Source: Methylococcales bacterium (lineage in GTDB: Bacteria > Pseudomonadota > Gammaproteobacteria > Methylococcales > Methylomonadaceae). Taken from it: a DNA stretch of 32,141 nt. The stretch lies in NCBI GenBank assembly GCA_023145835.1, contig JAGLDH010000108.1, positions 1 through 32,141 on the forward strand. Direction: 5' to 3'. The translations under genes were made by a program, and so were the position numbers. Under the pieces are notes generated by a model. It was not told the origin of the DNA and did no database searches. It worked only from the letters and a program-made list of their open reading frames with translations. Positions 24,622-32,141 of the stretch are shown here, piece by piece; the first letter of the stretch is position 1; each line of letters begins with the position of its first letter.

Positions 24622-25635
24622 ATGATTTTACATAAAAAAACCTTAATCAAAATAATAATCACTGTTTTGTTAATGTCGAGTGGTTATTCAGTTCAGGCGG
24701 TGTCAAAAAAAATGTGTGTTTTTGACTTATTAGGTGCAAACGGGCCTACTTTTTCTCAATTGAAAGATTATAAAACAGCAGCATTAGCATGGGGGATAGA
24801 GTTGGAATTAAAACCTTATACTAATGAGCGTGTGGCTGCGGAAGATTTTAAATCGGGTGTTTGTGATGCGGTAAGCTTTACAGGAATTCGAGCTAGGCAA
24901 TTTAATTCTTTTTCGGGTAGTTTAGATGCGGTTGGTGCAATGCCAACGTATGATCACTTAAAATCTGTTATTACTACGATTAGTTCAAAAAAAGCAGCAA
25001 AGTTGATGTTTACAGACCCTTATGAAGTGGTAGGAGTTTTTCCTGGAGGAGCCGCTTATATGTTTGTTAATGATCGTAAAATAGATACGGTGGGTGAATT
25101 AGCAGGTAAACGAATTGCTATTTTAGATTCAGATCCTGCTCAAGTTGAGATGGTGACTTTTATTGGAGCCTCGCCAGTAGGTACTTCAATCGCTAATATG
25201 TATAGTAAGTTTAATAATGGATCTGTTGATGTAACATATGGGCCGGGTATTGTTTATGAAGCGATGGAGCTCTATAAAGGACTGAAACCTAATGGTGGCG
25301 TTATTCAATTTTCATTAGTACAGTTAACTATGCAAATACTGACTCGTAAAGCTGATTTTCCTGAGGGATATGGTCAAATGTCTCGTGATTATGCCTTGAG
25401 CCAATTTGATAAAGGCGTGGAAACGACTAAGCGATACGATAATAAAATTCCGAAAGAATTGTGGGTTCCTATTTCTGACTCAGATAAAATCGGGTATCTA
25501 GAGGTCTTTAGACAGTCAAGAATCAGGTTACGAGATAAAGGTGTGTATAACGCTAAGATGTTGAAGTTAATGAGGATATTGCGTTGTAAAAAAGATCCTC
25601 AACAATCTGAATGTACTTCCGCAGATAAAGAATAA
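24622..25635 (+). CDS. Putative TRAP solute-binding protein (DUF6091-like)
   Basis: This 337-residue periplasmic protein has a signal peptide (1-27, VQA-VS). The mature start KKMCVFDLLGANGPTFSQL and the segments TNERVAAEDFKSGVCDAVSF, GVFPGGAAYMFVNDRKIDTV and GELAGKRIAILDSDPAQVEM follow the architecture of a bilobed TRAP P-subunit. It matches a group annotated as putative solute-binding protein (DUF6091) that regularly sits beside TatT. Three cysteines (mature Cys near the start, GVCDA, and a pair near the C-terminus) may form disulfides. It should hand ligand to the fused TRAP permease encoded 34 bases downstream. The ligand is unknown; the TatT partner and MCE genes suggest something hydrophobic. 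Confidence 0.75.
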   Translation: MILHKKTLIKIIITVLLMSSGYSVQAVSKKMCVFDLLGANGPTFSQLKDYKTAALAWGIELELKPYTNERVAAEDFKSGVCDAVSFTGIRARQFNSFSGSLDAVGAMPTYDHLKSVITTISSKKAAKLMFTDPYEVVGVFPGGAAYMFVNDRKIDTVGELAGKRIAILDSDPAQVEMVTFIGASPVGTSIANMYSKFNNGSVDVTYGPGIVYEAMELYKGLKPNGGVIQFSLVQLTMQILTRKADFPEGYGQMSRDYALSQFDKGVETTKRYDNKIPKELWVPISDSDKIGYLEVFRQSRIRLRDKGVYNAKMLKLMRILRCKKDPQQSECTSADKE

Positions 25636-25669
25636 ACTATATTAATGATTTTGGTAGAGTAACTGGTGT

Positions 25670-27748
25670 ATGCCCAAAGCCACGATAAACTTGAACGGTT
25701 TTTATAAGCTTCGTAGTGGCCGTGAATGGTTTTCTACCTTGCCAGTTTTTTTGTTATTGATATCTGTCATCATTGCTGGAAATGGAGAGCAGATCCATGC
25801 TCGGCTATTGAATGTCGGTGAATTGATATGGCATGATTATTTCACTCTTAGAGCAGATATTTCAACGCCACCTTGTGATCCTGATTTTGATATTGAGGCT
25901 GCGTTACAAAAGCTAGAGGCGGAAAATGATGATATGGAAGGGATGGACGATCTGTTTGATGCAGAGCCTTTTGATCGAAAATCTGCCCTTTCATCATTAC
26001 AAAATGTGCGTCAACTCTGTATTACAAAGCATCAATTAGCACAACAAAACCAGGCGAGAATCACACTGCCTGTTATTCTTTTCCGTACGTTGGAAACGGG
26101 TGTCGCTAAAATTAGTCTATTCGCCTTTGAAAAACAGCGCATGATTTTAATATTGACTATTTTTATCTGTGCAGTAACCAGTACACTTAAACAACAACAT
26201 ATTGCCTTTAGACCAGTGATAACTCTAAAGGATCATCGTATTTCTACCATAGCTCAACTATTCGGAAACTCGGCTATGTTAGCGTCTGCCTGGTTTTATA
26301 GGGATAATGTTTATCAATCTGCAACAGTGATTGAACATTCGGAAATATATTTTTGCCTAATTCTTGGATTTGCTGTTTTAACGACAGTAAGCTTTTTTCA
26401 ATTATTTAAAACCCTATTTTCCCAAGATCTTTATAAGGCAGGAGAAAGTACGCTACATGCTATTTTATCCATCCCTTTATATGTATTGATGACATTTTTT
26501 GTCTGTGTGTATTTTTTTCTGATAGAAGGGCATTGGGCGGGGCCCGCGATATTTTTTAGTTTGTTGTTTGATCAGGCCGGTTTGTTTCTTAATATCGGGC
26601 TGTATATCTGGGTTGGGATGTTATTAAAACAAACCCAACTGGGCGATCTGGTTTTTAAAGTTTTTATACCTTGGCGCATGTCACCTGAATTGTTAGCCTT
26701 TGTAGCGATTGTTGTTATGGCTGTACCTACAGCTTATACTGGCGCTTCAGGTATTATCATCATTGCGATGGGAGCTATCGTTTATGAAGAACTACGTCGT
26801 GCTGGAGCACGTAGGCAACTGGCTTTAGCTGCTACCGCTATGACAGGAAGTGCAGGTGTTGTGCTTCGTCCTTGCCTGCTGGTTGTATTGATAGCCGCTT
26901 TAAATAAAGAGGTGGTAACAGACCAGCTTTTTAGTTGGGGATTAAAAACATTTATGACGACAGCCGTGGTCTTTTTTGTTTTTACGTTAATGACTAAGCG
27001 AGAAAAGATACACTTGGCTCCTTTTAACGAAGCATTTAAACCTTTCTTACGAGCACTAATTCCTTTGTTTCCTTATGTACTCATTGCAGTACTCATCTTC
27101 CTTGCCTACTTTTTTCTACTTAATGTCACGATGGATGAATTTTCAGCACCCGTGATATTGCCAGTGGTTATTCTTGGGTTAATAATTTATGAAAAATTGT
27201 TTGTAAGAATCGTTCAGATTGTATCTCTAGAAGAGCGGTCTCATAAATTTGAATACACAATAAGAATGGCCTCTTCAGAATCTAGTGTTCATATTGGGGC
27301 ATTATTACTTTTAATGGGACTTTCTTTTGTACTAGGAGGTGTTATTGAACGATCGGGGTTGTTAAACAATATACCGGATGATTTTTCTTCGATATGGGTA
27401 ACATTAAGCTTTTTGATCGTTGTTCTTGTTGGAATTGGTATGATTATGGATCCCTTTGGTGCCGTTGTTCTGGTGTCAGGCACAATCGCACAAATTGCCT
27501 ATAATAATGGTATAAACCCGGTACATTTCTGGATGATTACTTTAGTCTCTTTTGAATTAGGATATCTTACTCCTCCTGTTGCGCTTAATCACTTATTAAC
27601 TAGACAGATGGTGGGTTATCAGGAGACCGCTTTAGCAGGATTAGAAGGTGATAATTTTTGGTACCGACATGAAAAAATTCTCTTACCATTGGTGACTATG
27701 GGGACTACATTATTGTTAGTGACCATTGTTCCTGTGTTAGCAGGGTAG
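25670..27748 (+). CDS. TRAP transporter permease, fused small (Q) and large (M) subunits
   Basis: This 692-residue inner-membrane protein is larger than a normal DctM (about 430) because an N-terminal part is fused to it. Residues about 24-40 are a first helix. A polar, mostly acidic periplasmic section (about 60-110, with AENDDMEGMDDLFDAEPF) follows, carrying two Cys. DctQ-like helices run from about 150 to 280. From about residue 300 the DctM domain follows, with the conserved GASGIIIIAMGAIVYEELRR, TAMTGSAGVVLRPCLLVV and, near the end, ELGYLTPPVALNHL. TRAP permeases use a Na+ or H+ gradient to import the ligand delivered by the P subunit. It is followed after 10 bases by the MlaE gene. Confidence 0.82.
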   Translation: MPKATINLNGFYKLRSGREWFSTLPVFLLLISVIIAGNGEQIHARLLNVGELIWHDYFTLRADISTPPCDPDFDIEAALQKLEAENDDMEGMDDLFDAEPFDRKSALSSLQNVRQLCITKHQLAQQNQARITLPVILFRTLETGVAKISLFAFEKQRMILILTIFICAVTSTLKQQHIAFRPVITLKDHRISTIAQLFGNSAMLASAWFYRDNVYQSATVIEHSEIYFCLILGFAVLTTVSFFQLFKTLFSQDLYKAGESTLHAILSIPLYVLMTFFVCVYFFLIEGHWAGPAIFFSLLFDQAGLFLNIGLYIWVGMLLKQTQLGDLVFKVFIPWRMSPELLAFVAIVVMAVPTAYTGASGIIIIAMGAIVYEELRRAGARRQLALAATAMTGSAGVVLRPCLLVVLIAALNKEVVTDQLFSWGLKTFMTTAVVFFVFTLMTKREKIHLAPFNEAFKPFLRALIPLFPYVLIAVLIFLAYFFLLNVTMDEFSAPVILPVVILGLIIYEKLFVRIVQIVSLEERSHKFEYTIRMASSESSVHIGALLLLMGLSFVLGGVIERSGLLNNIPDDFSSIWVTLSFLIVVLVGIGMIMDPFGAVVLVSGTIAQIAYNNGINPVHFWMITLVSFELGYLTPPVALNHLLTRQMVGYQETALAGLEGDNFWYRHEKILLPLVTMGTTLLLVTIVPVLAG

Positions 27749-27758
27749 ACGTTAAGTC

Positions 27759-28541
27759 ATGAACTTTTTTGGACGGATAGGTCGGCGTTGTATAGAGTTT
27801 TTTCTCTATATTATCGACTTAAGCTATTTTCTGATAAGAACCTGTTCTGTGTGGCAGCCTCATCGGAATGTGTTTAATAGAGCTGTTTATTCTGTTTTTT
27901 TAGATCAACTTATTTTGATTGGCATTAATTCTATAGCAATCATTTCATTTCTTGCCATATTTGTTGGCATTGTAGTCGCTTCACAATTAGTCTTTATTAT
28001 AACGACTATCACTGGCGCCAAAGATCTAGTCGAAATGCTTGCGCGACTACTGTTGAGTGAAATGGGGCCATTGATAACCGGATTTATCATGATTGGGCGT
28101 TCGTGTTCTGCTATTGTTGTTGATTTAGCTAATACAAAAGTAAGTGGAGAAATTGAACCATTGGAATACTTAGGTATTGATGTAGATGACTATTTTGTGC
28201 TTCCCAGAATACTTAGCATGGTGATTAGTCAGGTGGTCTTGGCACTTTATTTTTCAGCTATTATGCTCCTGTTTGGAATGATTTTTAGCTCTGTGATTTA
28301 TGATTTGCCTGCTCAGGCATCATTGACAGAACTTTTAAATTTGATAAACATTAATAGCCTTTTTAGGTTTATGGTTAAAAATATATTATTTGGGGTGATA
28401 ATAGGAACTATTGCTTGTTTTCATGGACTTTCAGTGTTGAATTCACATGCCCAGGTGTCAAATCAGATGCAGAAAGCAGTGGTCAGAAGTATTGTGTTTT
28501 TATTTTTGGTTGATGGATACTTTATTATTTTTTCTTTATGA
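27759..28541 (+). CDS. MlaE-family ABC permease (MCE system)
   Basis: This 260-residue inner-membrane protein has five to six hydrophobic segments. The MlaE signature is present: GAKDLVEMLARLLLSEMGPL, FIMIGRSCSAIVVDLANTKV, then GEIEPLEYLGIDVDDYFVLP and RILSMVISQVV. In the well-known systems MlaE dimers form the core that binds MlaD and the MlaF ATPase and moves phospholipid between the inner membrane and the MCE channel. The length matches E. coli MlaE (260). The stop overlaps the next start (ATGA), indicating coupling to the MlaF-like gene. No mlaB or mlaC gene is present in the run. Confidence 0.87.
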   Translation: MNFFGRIGRRCIEFFLYIIDLSYFLIRTCSVWQPHRNVFNRAVYSVFLDQLILIGINSIAIISFLAIFVGIVVASQLVFIITTITGAKDLVEMLARLLLSEMGPLITGFIMIGRSCSAIVVDLANTKVSGEIEPLEYLGIDVDDYFVLPRILSMVISQVVLALYFSAIMLLFGMIFSSVIYDLPAQASLTELLNLININSLFRFMVKNILFGVIIGTIACFHGLSVLNSHAQVSNQMQKAVVRSIVFLFLVDGYFIIFSL

Positions 28542-29293
28542 ATAGTAAAGCGGAGCGTTCGATAATACTCACAGAGGATGCTGTTCCCTATACGACAGAG
28601 CAAAACTTGGAGTTCCCTGCTTTGGATTGTCAGGTGGATTCTTCTAGTTTGACTTGTTTGGTCGGCCCGCACAGAGCTCAATTAAGAGCTTATTTGCTTA
28701 TGTTGGCAGGGATTACAAAACCAGAACAGGGTAAAGTAGAGATTTTTGGGGAAGAGATGTCTGAGCTTGATCAATTAGCATGGCGAAAGTTTCGTTGTCA
28801 GATAGGGTATCACTCTGGAGCAGCTCCTTTGTTATCTGCGCAGCATGCACTCATGAATGTTATGTTGCCGTTACTTTATCATGCTAATTTATCATTTCGT
28901 GAAACAGCGGATAAAGCGAGAGCAATATTAACAGAGCTAGGCTGTCATTTTGAGCCAACGTTATATCCTACGCAGTTAAATAGTTTCCAACGATCTCAAC
29001 TGGCTTTGGCGCGTGCCTTGATTCTTGACCCACAATTACTTATTTTAGATGTACCTTTTAATGATTTGGGCGCGAAAGAACGAGAGAAAATGGGGGCGGT
29101 ATTAGGGAAATATAAAGAAAATCGTGCAGTCTGTATGATAGGAGGGCTTCAGTACACTCGTTTTTTAGAGCAACATGCAACTCAGATTATCTTTGTTTCA
29201 GAGCATAAAATATTAAATTTTATGGGGTGGAAGTCTTTTTTGCATACAGAAGATCCAGATGTTAATGAATTGTTGAGTGTGATACTGAGCTAG
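28538..29293 (+). CDS. MlaF-like ABC ATPase without catalytic motifs
   Basis: This 251-residue protein in the MlaF position has the ABC fold clearly recognisable (LTCLVGPHRAQLRAYLLMLA, RSQLALARALILDPQLLIL). Every catalytic motif is altered, however. The P-loop reads GPHRAQLR (43-50, no Gly-Lys-Ser/Thr), the Q-loop region is QIGYHSGAAP, the signature is LNSFQ (147-151), and Walker B ends LLILDV so the catalytic Glu is Val172. The H-loop region reads MIGGLQY with no His. There is no frameshift or stop, and the gene is tightly coupled to mlaE and mlaD, so it is maintained as a protein. It should not hydrolyse ATP alone, and may serve as a structural or regulatory subunit. Confidence 0.85.
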   Translation: MNSKAERSIILTEDAVPYTTEQNLEFPALDCQVDSSSLTCLVGPHRAQLRAYLLMLAGITKPEQGKVEIFGEEMSELDQLAWRKFRCQIGYHSGAAPLLSAQHALMNVMLPLLYHANLSFRETADKARAILTELGCHFEPTLYPTQLNSFQRSQLALARALILDPQLLILDVPFNDLGAKEREKMGAVLGKYKENRAVCMIGGLQYTRFLEQHATQIIFVSEHKILNFMGWKSFLHTEDPDVNELLSVILS

Positions 29294-29306
29294 GTGAATA
29301 ACGATT

Positions 29307-30308
29307 ATGAATACAGACTCTTCTACACGATCTAGACATTATATTCATCAGATGACATACAATTATCGCGAGCGACTCGTCGGTTTTTTTGTGTTTTTTG
29401 GGTTTTTATTGTTTTTATTATTCATATTGATTAGTGTGAAAAATCAGCATTTATTTGAAAAACGAGTCAAGTTTTATATTGATGTTAAAAGTAGTGAAGG
29501 TATTCATCAAGGCAGTATTGTCACTGTTCTAGGGACAGAAGTTGGACGTGTCACTAGTCTGAGCCTTGCTAAAGATAATAAAATTAGAGTTGCTATAGAG
29601 GTTTACGAAGGACAGCAGCCATTAATTAAAACGGATGCCAGAGCATTTGTAAACAGATTGACTAACCTTGGTAACGCGTTAGTAGAAATAAAACCTGGTT
29701 TGGTTGATACCCCAATGTTAATGGATGGGGCGATAATACCCGTTGATGAAACCCCTTCTTTGAATGATTTATTACTGAGTATAGCGAATATTATTCAATC
29801 AGCAGACGGTAATGAGTTGTTAACCAAGTTTGAAACAATACTTCCAAAGTTGGAATTTACGTTAGAAAATGTTCATGAAATTATCACACAAATAGCATCA
29901 GGTCACGGTGTGCTTGGAGCTGCTATTTTTGATCATAAAGTTGAAAATGAGCTAAAAACAGTTGTGACATCGGGGGCAGAAATTCTATCAGAAGCAGAAG
30001 GTATTATTAATATTGCTAAAAAAAGATTAGTTCAACTTGAACCCATTTTAAACGATGCTAATCAGGTTTCTCATGATCTTCCTGCCATGGTGGGTGAGTT
30101 AAGCAAGATTATTGCACAGGTTAATACTGCGGTAGCGTTGATTAATGGAGAATTAAATAATATCTCGGGCACAACGAATGAAGTAAGAAGAGCGATAACA
30201 AAAGCTGATCACTTATTAGAGAGTGTTCAAACGACATGGCCATTATCTAATGATATTAAAAAACAAACCTCCAGCCCGTTAATTCCAGTGCATCCAGGTC
30301 ATGATTAA
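29307..30308 (+). CDS. MlaD-type MCE-domain protein
   Basis: This 333-residue protein has a cytoplasmic N-terminus, one transmembrane helix (about 24-43) and an MCE domain (about 54-130). In the MCE domain GIHQGSIVTVLGTEVGRVTS and FVNRLTNLGNALVEIKPG correspond to the conserved strands and central pore loop. A long helical tail follows (about 150-320), suggesting a needle or barrel extension, as in larger MCE proteins, rather than the short E. coli MlaD (183 residues). Hexamers of this family form lipid conduits from the inner membrane toward the periplasm. It lies 13 bases after the ATPase-like gene and overlaps the next gene by 8 bases. Confidence 0.87.
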   Translation: MNTDSSTRSRHYIHQMTYNYRERLVGFFVFFGFLLFLLFILISVKNQHLFEKRVKFYIDVKSSEGIHQGSIVTVLGTEVGRVTSLSLAKDNKIRVAIEVYEGQQPLIKTDARAFVNRLTNLGNALVEIKPGLVDTPMLMDGAIIPVDETPSLNDLLLSIANIIQSADGNELLTKFETILPKLEFTLENVHEIITQIASGHGVLGAAIFDHKVENELKTVVTSGAEILSEAEGIINIAKKRLVQLEPILNDANQVSHDLPAMVGELSKIIAQVNTAVALINGELNNISGTTNEVRRAITKADHLLESVQTTWPLSNDIKKQTSSPLIPVHPGHD

Positions 30309-31170
30309 ACGTTATTTAGCTTTATGTTTATTACTCTATTGTGTGATGTTGTCGGGTTGTGGAGGAGAGTCATTCACTAAACCCCTTGAAATAGAGAATG
30401 CAGAGCGATACACAAAAGAGGGGGTGCAGGCATTTTCAAAAGCAGAGTGGGAGAAAGCTCAATGGCTTTTTACTCATGCTTTATCGCTCTATGAAGGAAT
30501 AGATGATCGGCAAGGTGTCCTGTATAGTCGTATTAATTTAGCCGAAGTTGCCTTATCCGTACAAAATTATTCACAAAGTCTTCATCATTTGGAGCTTGCT
30601 ACTGTTATTGCAAAAAAAAAATCACTGAAGAATGAGCAAGCACGGATCACGTTACTTTATACATTAATTGCATTACAAAAAAAACAAATTGATCAAGCTG
30701 AAACATCAATTCAGTCATTATTACCCGCGATTGATGAGCTTACACCGAGTACTCTCCAAATAGCCGCTATTTCGACTCGAACAAAAATTGCTTTTATCCA
30801 AAAAAAGGATGAAATTATTTGGGTAAATCGCTATGCCAATGCTTTAAAATCACCAACTACTTATCCTATCGACTTTAGTTTCCGTCTTTTACGTTTTCAA
30901 GCTTTATTGATGCAGCAACAAGGTCAATATGTGGAAGCAGAGGCTAATTTACAGCAAGCGCTCATTGGCTATAAAACTAATTCAAATCGTTCTGGTATTG
31001 CGGAGACACTTTTAGAATTGGGTCATTTTTATCAATCGCAGAAAAAATGGCAGGAAGCTCGAGATTATTTTAATAGATCAAACATCGTTTTTAGTTATCT
31101 TAGGAACTCTAAAAAGGTCAAGCAGATAACAGAAAATTTGTTGAAAATAGAAAATAATGAGGAAAAATAA
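30301..31170 (+). CDS. TPR-containing lipoprotein
   Basis: This 289-residue protein has a lipoprotein signal (lipobox LSGC, Cys20). About five TPR-like helical pairs follow: AEWEKAQWLFTHALSLYEGI, SRINLAEVALSVQNYSQSLH, YVEAEANLQQALIGYKTN, and GIAETLLELGHFYQSQKKWQ with EARDYFNRS. In MCE clusters an outer-membrane lipoprotein usually completes the bridge. Here a TPR protein takes that place, probably as a periplasmic scaffold that binds the MCE tail or TatT (inferred from position). It overlaps mlaD-like by 8 bases and is immediately followed by the DinB gene. Confidence 0.8.
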   Translation: MIKRYLALCLLLYCVMLSGCGGESFTKPLEIENAERYTKEGVQAFSKAEWEKAQWLFTHALSLYEGIDDRQGVLYSRINLAEVALSVQNYSQSLHHLELATVIAKKKSLKNEQARITLLYTLIALQKKQIDQAETSIQSLLPAIDELTPSTLQIAAISTRTKIAFIQKKDEIIWVNRYANALKSPTTYPIDFSFRLLRFQALLMQQQGQYVEAEANLQQALIGYKTNSNRSGIAETLLELGHFYQSQKKWQEARDYFNRSNIVFSYLRNSKKVKQITENLLKIENNEEK

Positions 31171-31710
31171 GTGAGTTATAAAAAACATTTACAGCTCATG
31201 GCTCAGTATAACTTAAGGATGAATGAACAAGTTTACCAAGCATCATTTAAACTAACGAAAGATGAACTAGAGAAAGAAGTTGGTACATTCTTTGGATCAA
31301 TTATTGGAACATTGAATCATCAATTGGTAGGTGATTTGATATGGCTTGCAAGGTTTTCTAAATACAGTGACAGATATATATCACTGCATAAAATTAAAGA
31401 ATATCCTGCTCCTAAAAAACTAAATGAAATACCATATCCAAATATAGACCTCCTCTATCAAATACGTCAAGAAATTGATCAAATTATCTGGGACTGGGTT
31501 AACGCTGAATTAGACGAAAAAGACCTTCAATTTGATCTGAAATATACCAATACTAAAAATGTTGTAAGCATAAGAAATTTTGCAGAATTAGTTTCTCATT
31601 TATTTAACCACCAAACACATCATAGAGGGCAAGTCAGTACACTATTATATCAGTTTGGTTATAACGTAGGGGTTACTGACTTTTTAATAGATATACCTGA
31701 TGGGGCGTGA
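31171..31710 (+). CDS. DinB-family protein
   Basis: This 179-residue four-helix-bundle protein of the DinB/YfiT-type superfamily has putative metal ligands H50 (GTLNHQLVGDLIW), H147 and H151 (LFNHQTHHRGQ). Members are often thiol-dependent metalloenzymes or stress-response proteins. The start is GTG directly after the lipoprotein stop, with GAGG nearby, so it is the last gene of the same run, but it is cytoplasmic and has no evident part in transport. The length is typical of the family. Confidence 0.85.
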   Translation: MSYKKHLQLMAQYNLRMNEQVYQASFKLTKDELEKEVGTFFGSIIGTLNHQLVGDLIWLARFSKYSDRYISLHKIKEYPAPKKLNEIPYPNIDLLYQIRQEIDQIIWDWVNAELDEKDLQFDLKYTNTKNVVSIRNFAELVSHLFNHQTHHRGQVSTLLYQFGYNVGVTDFLIDIPDGA

Positions 31711-31848
31711 TAACCTTAATAAAAGATCATTCTTAAGGCCATCACGAGTAAAAATACCTTCTCCTGAAAATGACTTGTTTTCCTCTTGGCTGTATTTTAC
31801 GGGTCAAGCGTTTTAAACATAATTGTTAGCCTGATTTTATTGAGCGTT

Positions 31849-31911
31849 CTTCGTGAAAAATAGCGACTGTTTTTTCTACGCTAAATTTTAATCAACTTAA
31901 TCAGGGGCTGC
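31849..31911. repeat. Truncated IS5-type MITE, copy F (long subfamily, right part)
   Basis: CTTCGTGAAAAATAGCGACT through AACTTAATCAGGGGCTGC matches the right half of copies A and E and ends at TTAA (31912-31915). The left half and left terminal repeat are missing. It lies 75 bases before the transposase start at 31986. Confidence 0.75.
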
Positions 31912-31985
31912 TTAAACAATTAGAGTCTACCCAGAAACTCCAGCCCGCTGATATTATTAATATATAGTGTGTTTTTGGTATAATA

Positions 31986-32141
31986 ATGCACGAAAACCAA
32001 GCTAATCTCTTCAAAATCCGCGCACGTATGATCCGAACTTTTAGCTCCAAACAACTCACTATCGCAGAATTTGACTGGCCTTTTGATACCGACTTAGATA
32101 AAAACAACCGCTGGGTAAAAATGAGTCAATTCATTCCGTGG
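31986..32141 (+). CDS. Transposase, N-terminal fragment (cut by window edge)
   Basis: Fifty-two codons are open to the window end and start MHENQANLFKIRARMIRTF, with SSKQLTIAEFDWPFDTDLDK and NNRWVKMSQFIPW following. This is the typical N-terminus of IS5/IS1182-superfamily DDE transposases, before the DUF772 domain. Whether the rest is intact cannot be seen. A TATAAT (31979-31984) ends one base before the ATG, so a leaderless transcript or a promoter inside the element is possible. Confidence 0.65.
   Translation, partial: MHENQANLFKIRARMIRTFSSKQLTIAEFDWPFDTDLDKNNRWVKMSQFIPW

Noticed and set aside
31711-31740. CCTTAA/TTAAGG inverted repeat after the DinB gene as terminator
   Set aside because: The stem is only 6 bp, AT-rich and has no T-run, so it is too weak to call.

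Overview
The window looks like a chromosomal segment of an AT-rich gammaproteobacterium. Supporting signs are a class 2 quinone-linked dihydroorotate dehydrogenase, ThiO glycine oxidase, MacAB-type efflux, a gammaproteobacterial-style outer-membrane barrel ending in Phe, SulP transport and DinB. I cannot name the genus from sequence alone. No rRNA, tRNA or CRISPR array was seen.

Layout. Positions 1-2648 (minus strand) hold a ribose-type ABC operon: binding protein, permease and ATPase. The ATPase has lost every catalytic motif and is frameshifted at an A9 run. Positions 2649-7201 carry a secreted von Willebrand A protein and a SulP anion transporter among small mobile elements. Positions 7202-10177 are a MacA/MacB-type efflux operon (fusion protein, ATPase, FtsX-type permease). 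Positions 10178-13468 are a mobile-element-rich zone with an unknown six-helix membrane protein and a DUF4188 protein. Positions 13469-17687 hold a family 1 solute-binding protein beside a transmembrane hybrid histidine kinase, a likely periplasmic sensing pair. Positions 17766-18785 are a CotH-kinase pseudogene. Positions 19021-22220 (minus strand) hold a Sel1-repeat protein, pyrD and thiO. Positions 22496-31710 are the most remarkable part.

That last region encodes an outer-membrane barrel with its own terminator, then a tight same-strand run: a TatT-type TRAP lipoprotein, a periplasmic solute-binding protein, a fused 692-residue TRAP permease, an MlaE permease, an MlaF-like ATPase without any catalytic motif, an MlaD/MCE protein, a TPR lipoprotein and a DinB-family protein. 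It reads as a hybrid of an ion-driven TRAP transporter with an MCE lipid-transfer machine, in which ATP hydrolysis has apparently been lost.

At least six copies or fragments of an IS5-type MITE family are scattered over the window. They have terminal repeats of the form GGARCCTCTGATTAAG and TTAA target duplications. One is only 31 bp long and one is a chimera of two subfamilies. Other mobile debris includes a 158-bp hairpin element, an IS1595-like transposase remnant, a possible IS4-type remnant, and the start of a transposase cut by the right edge.
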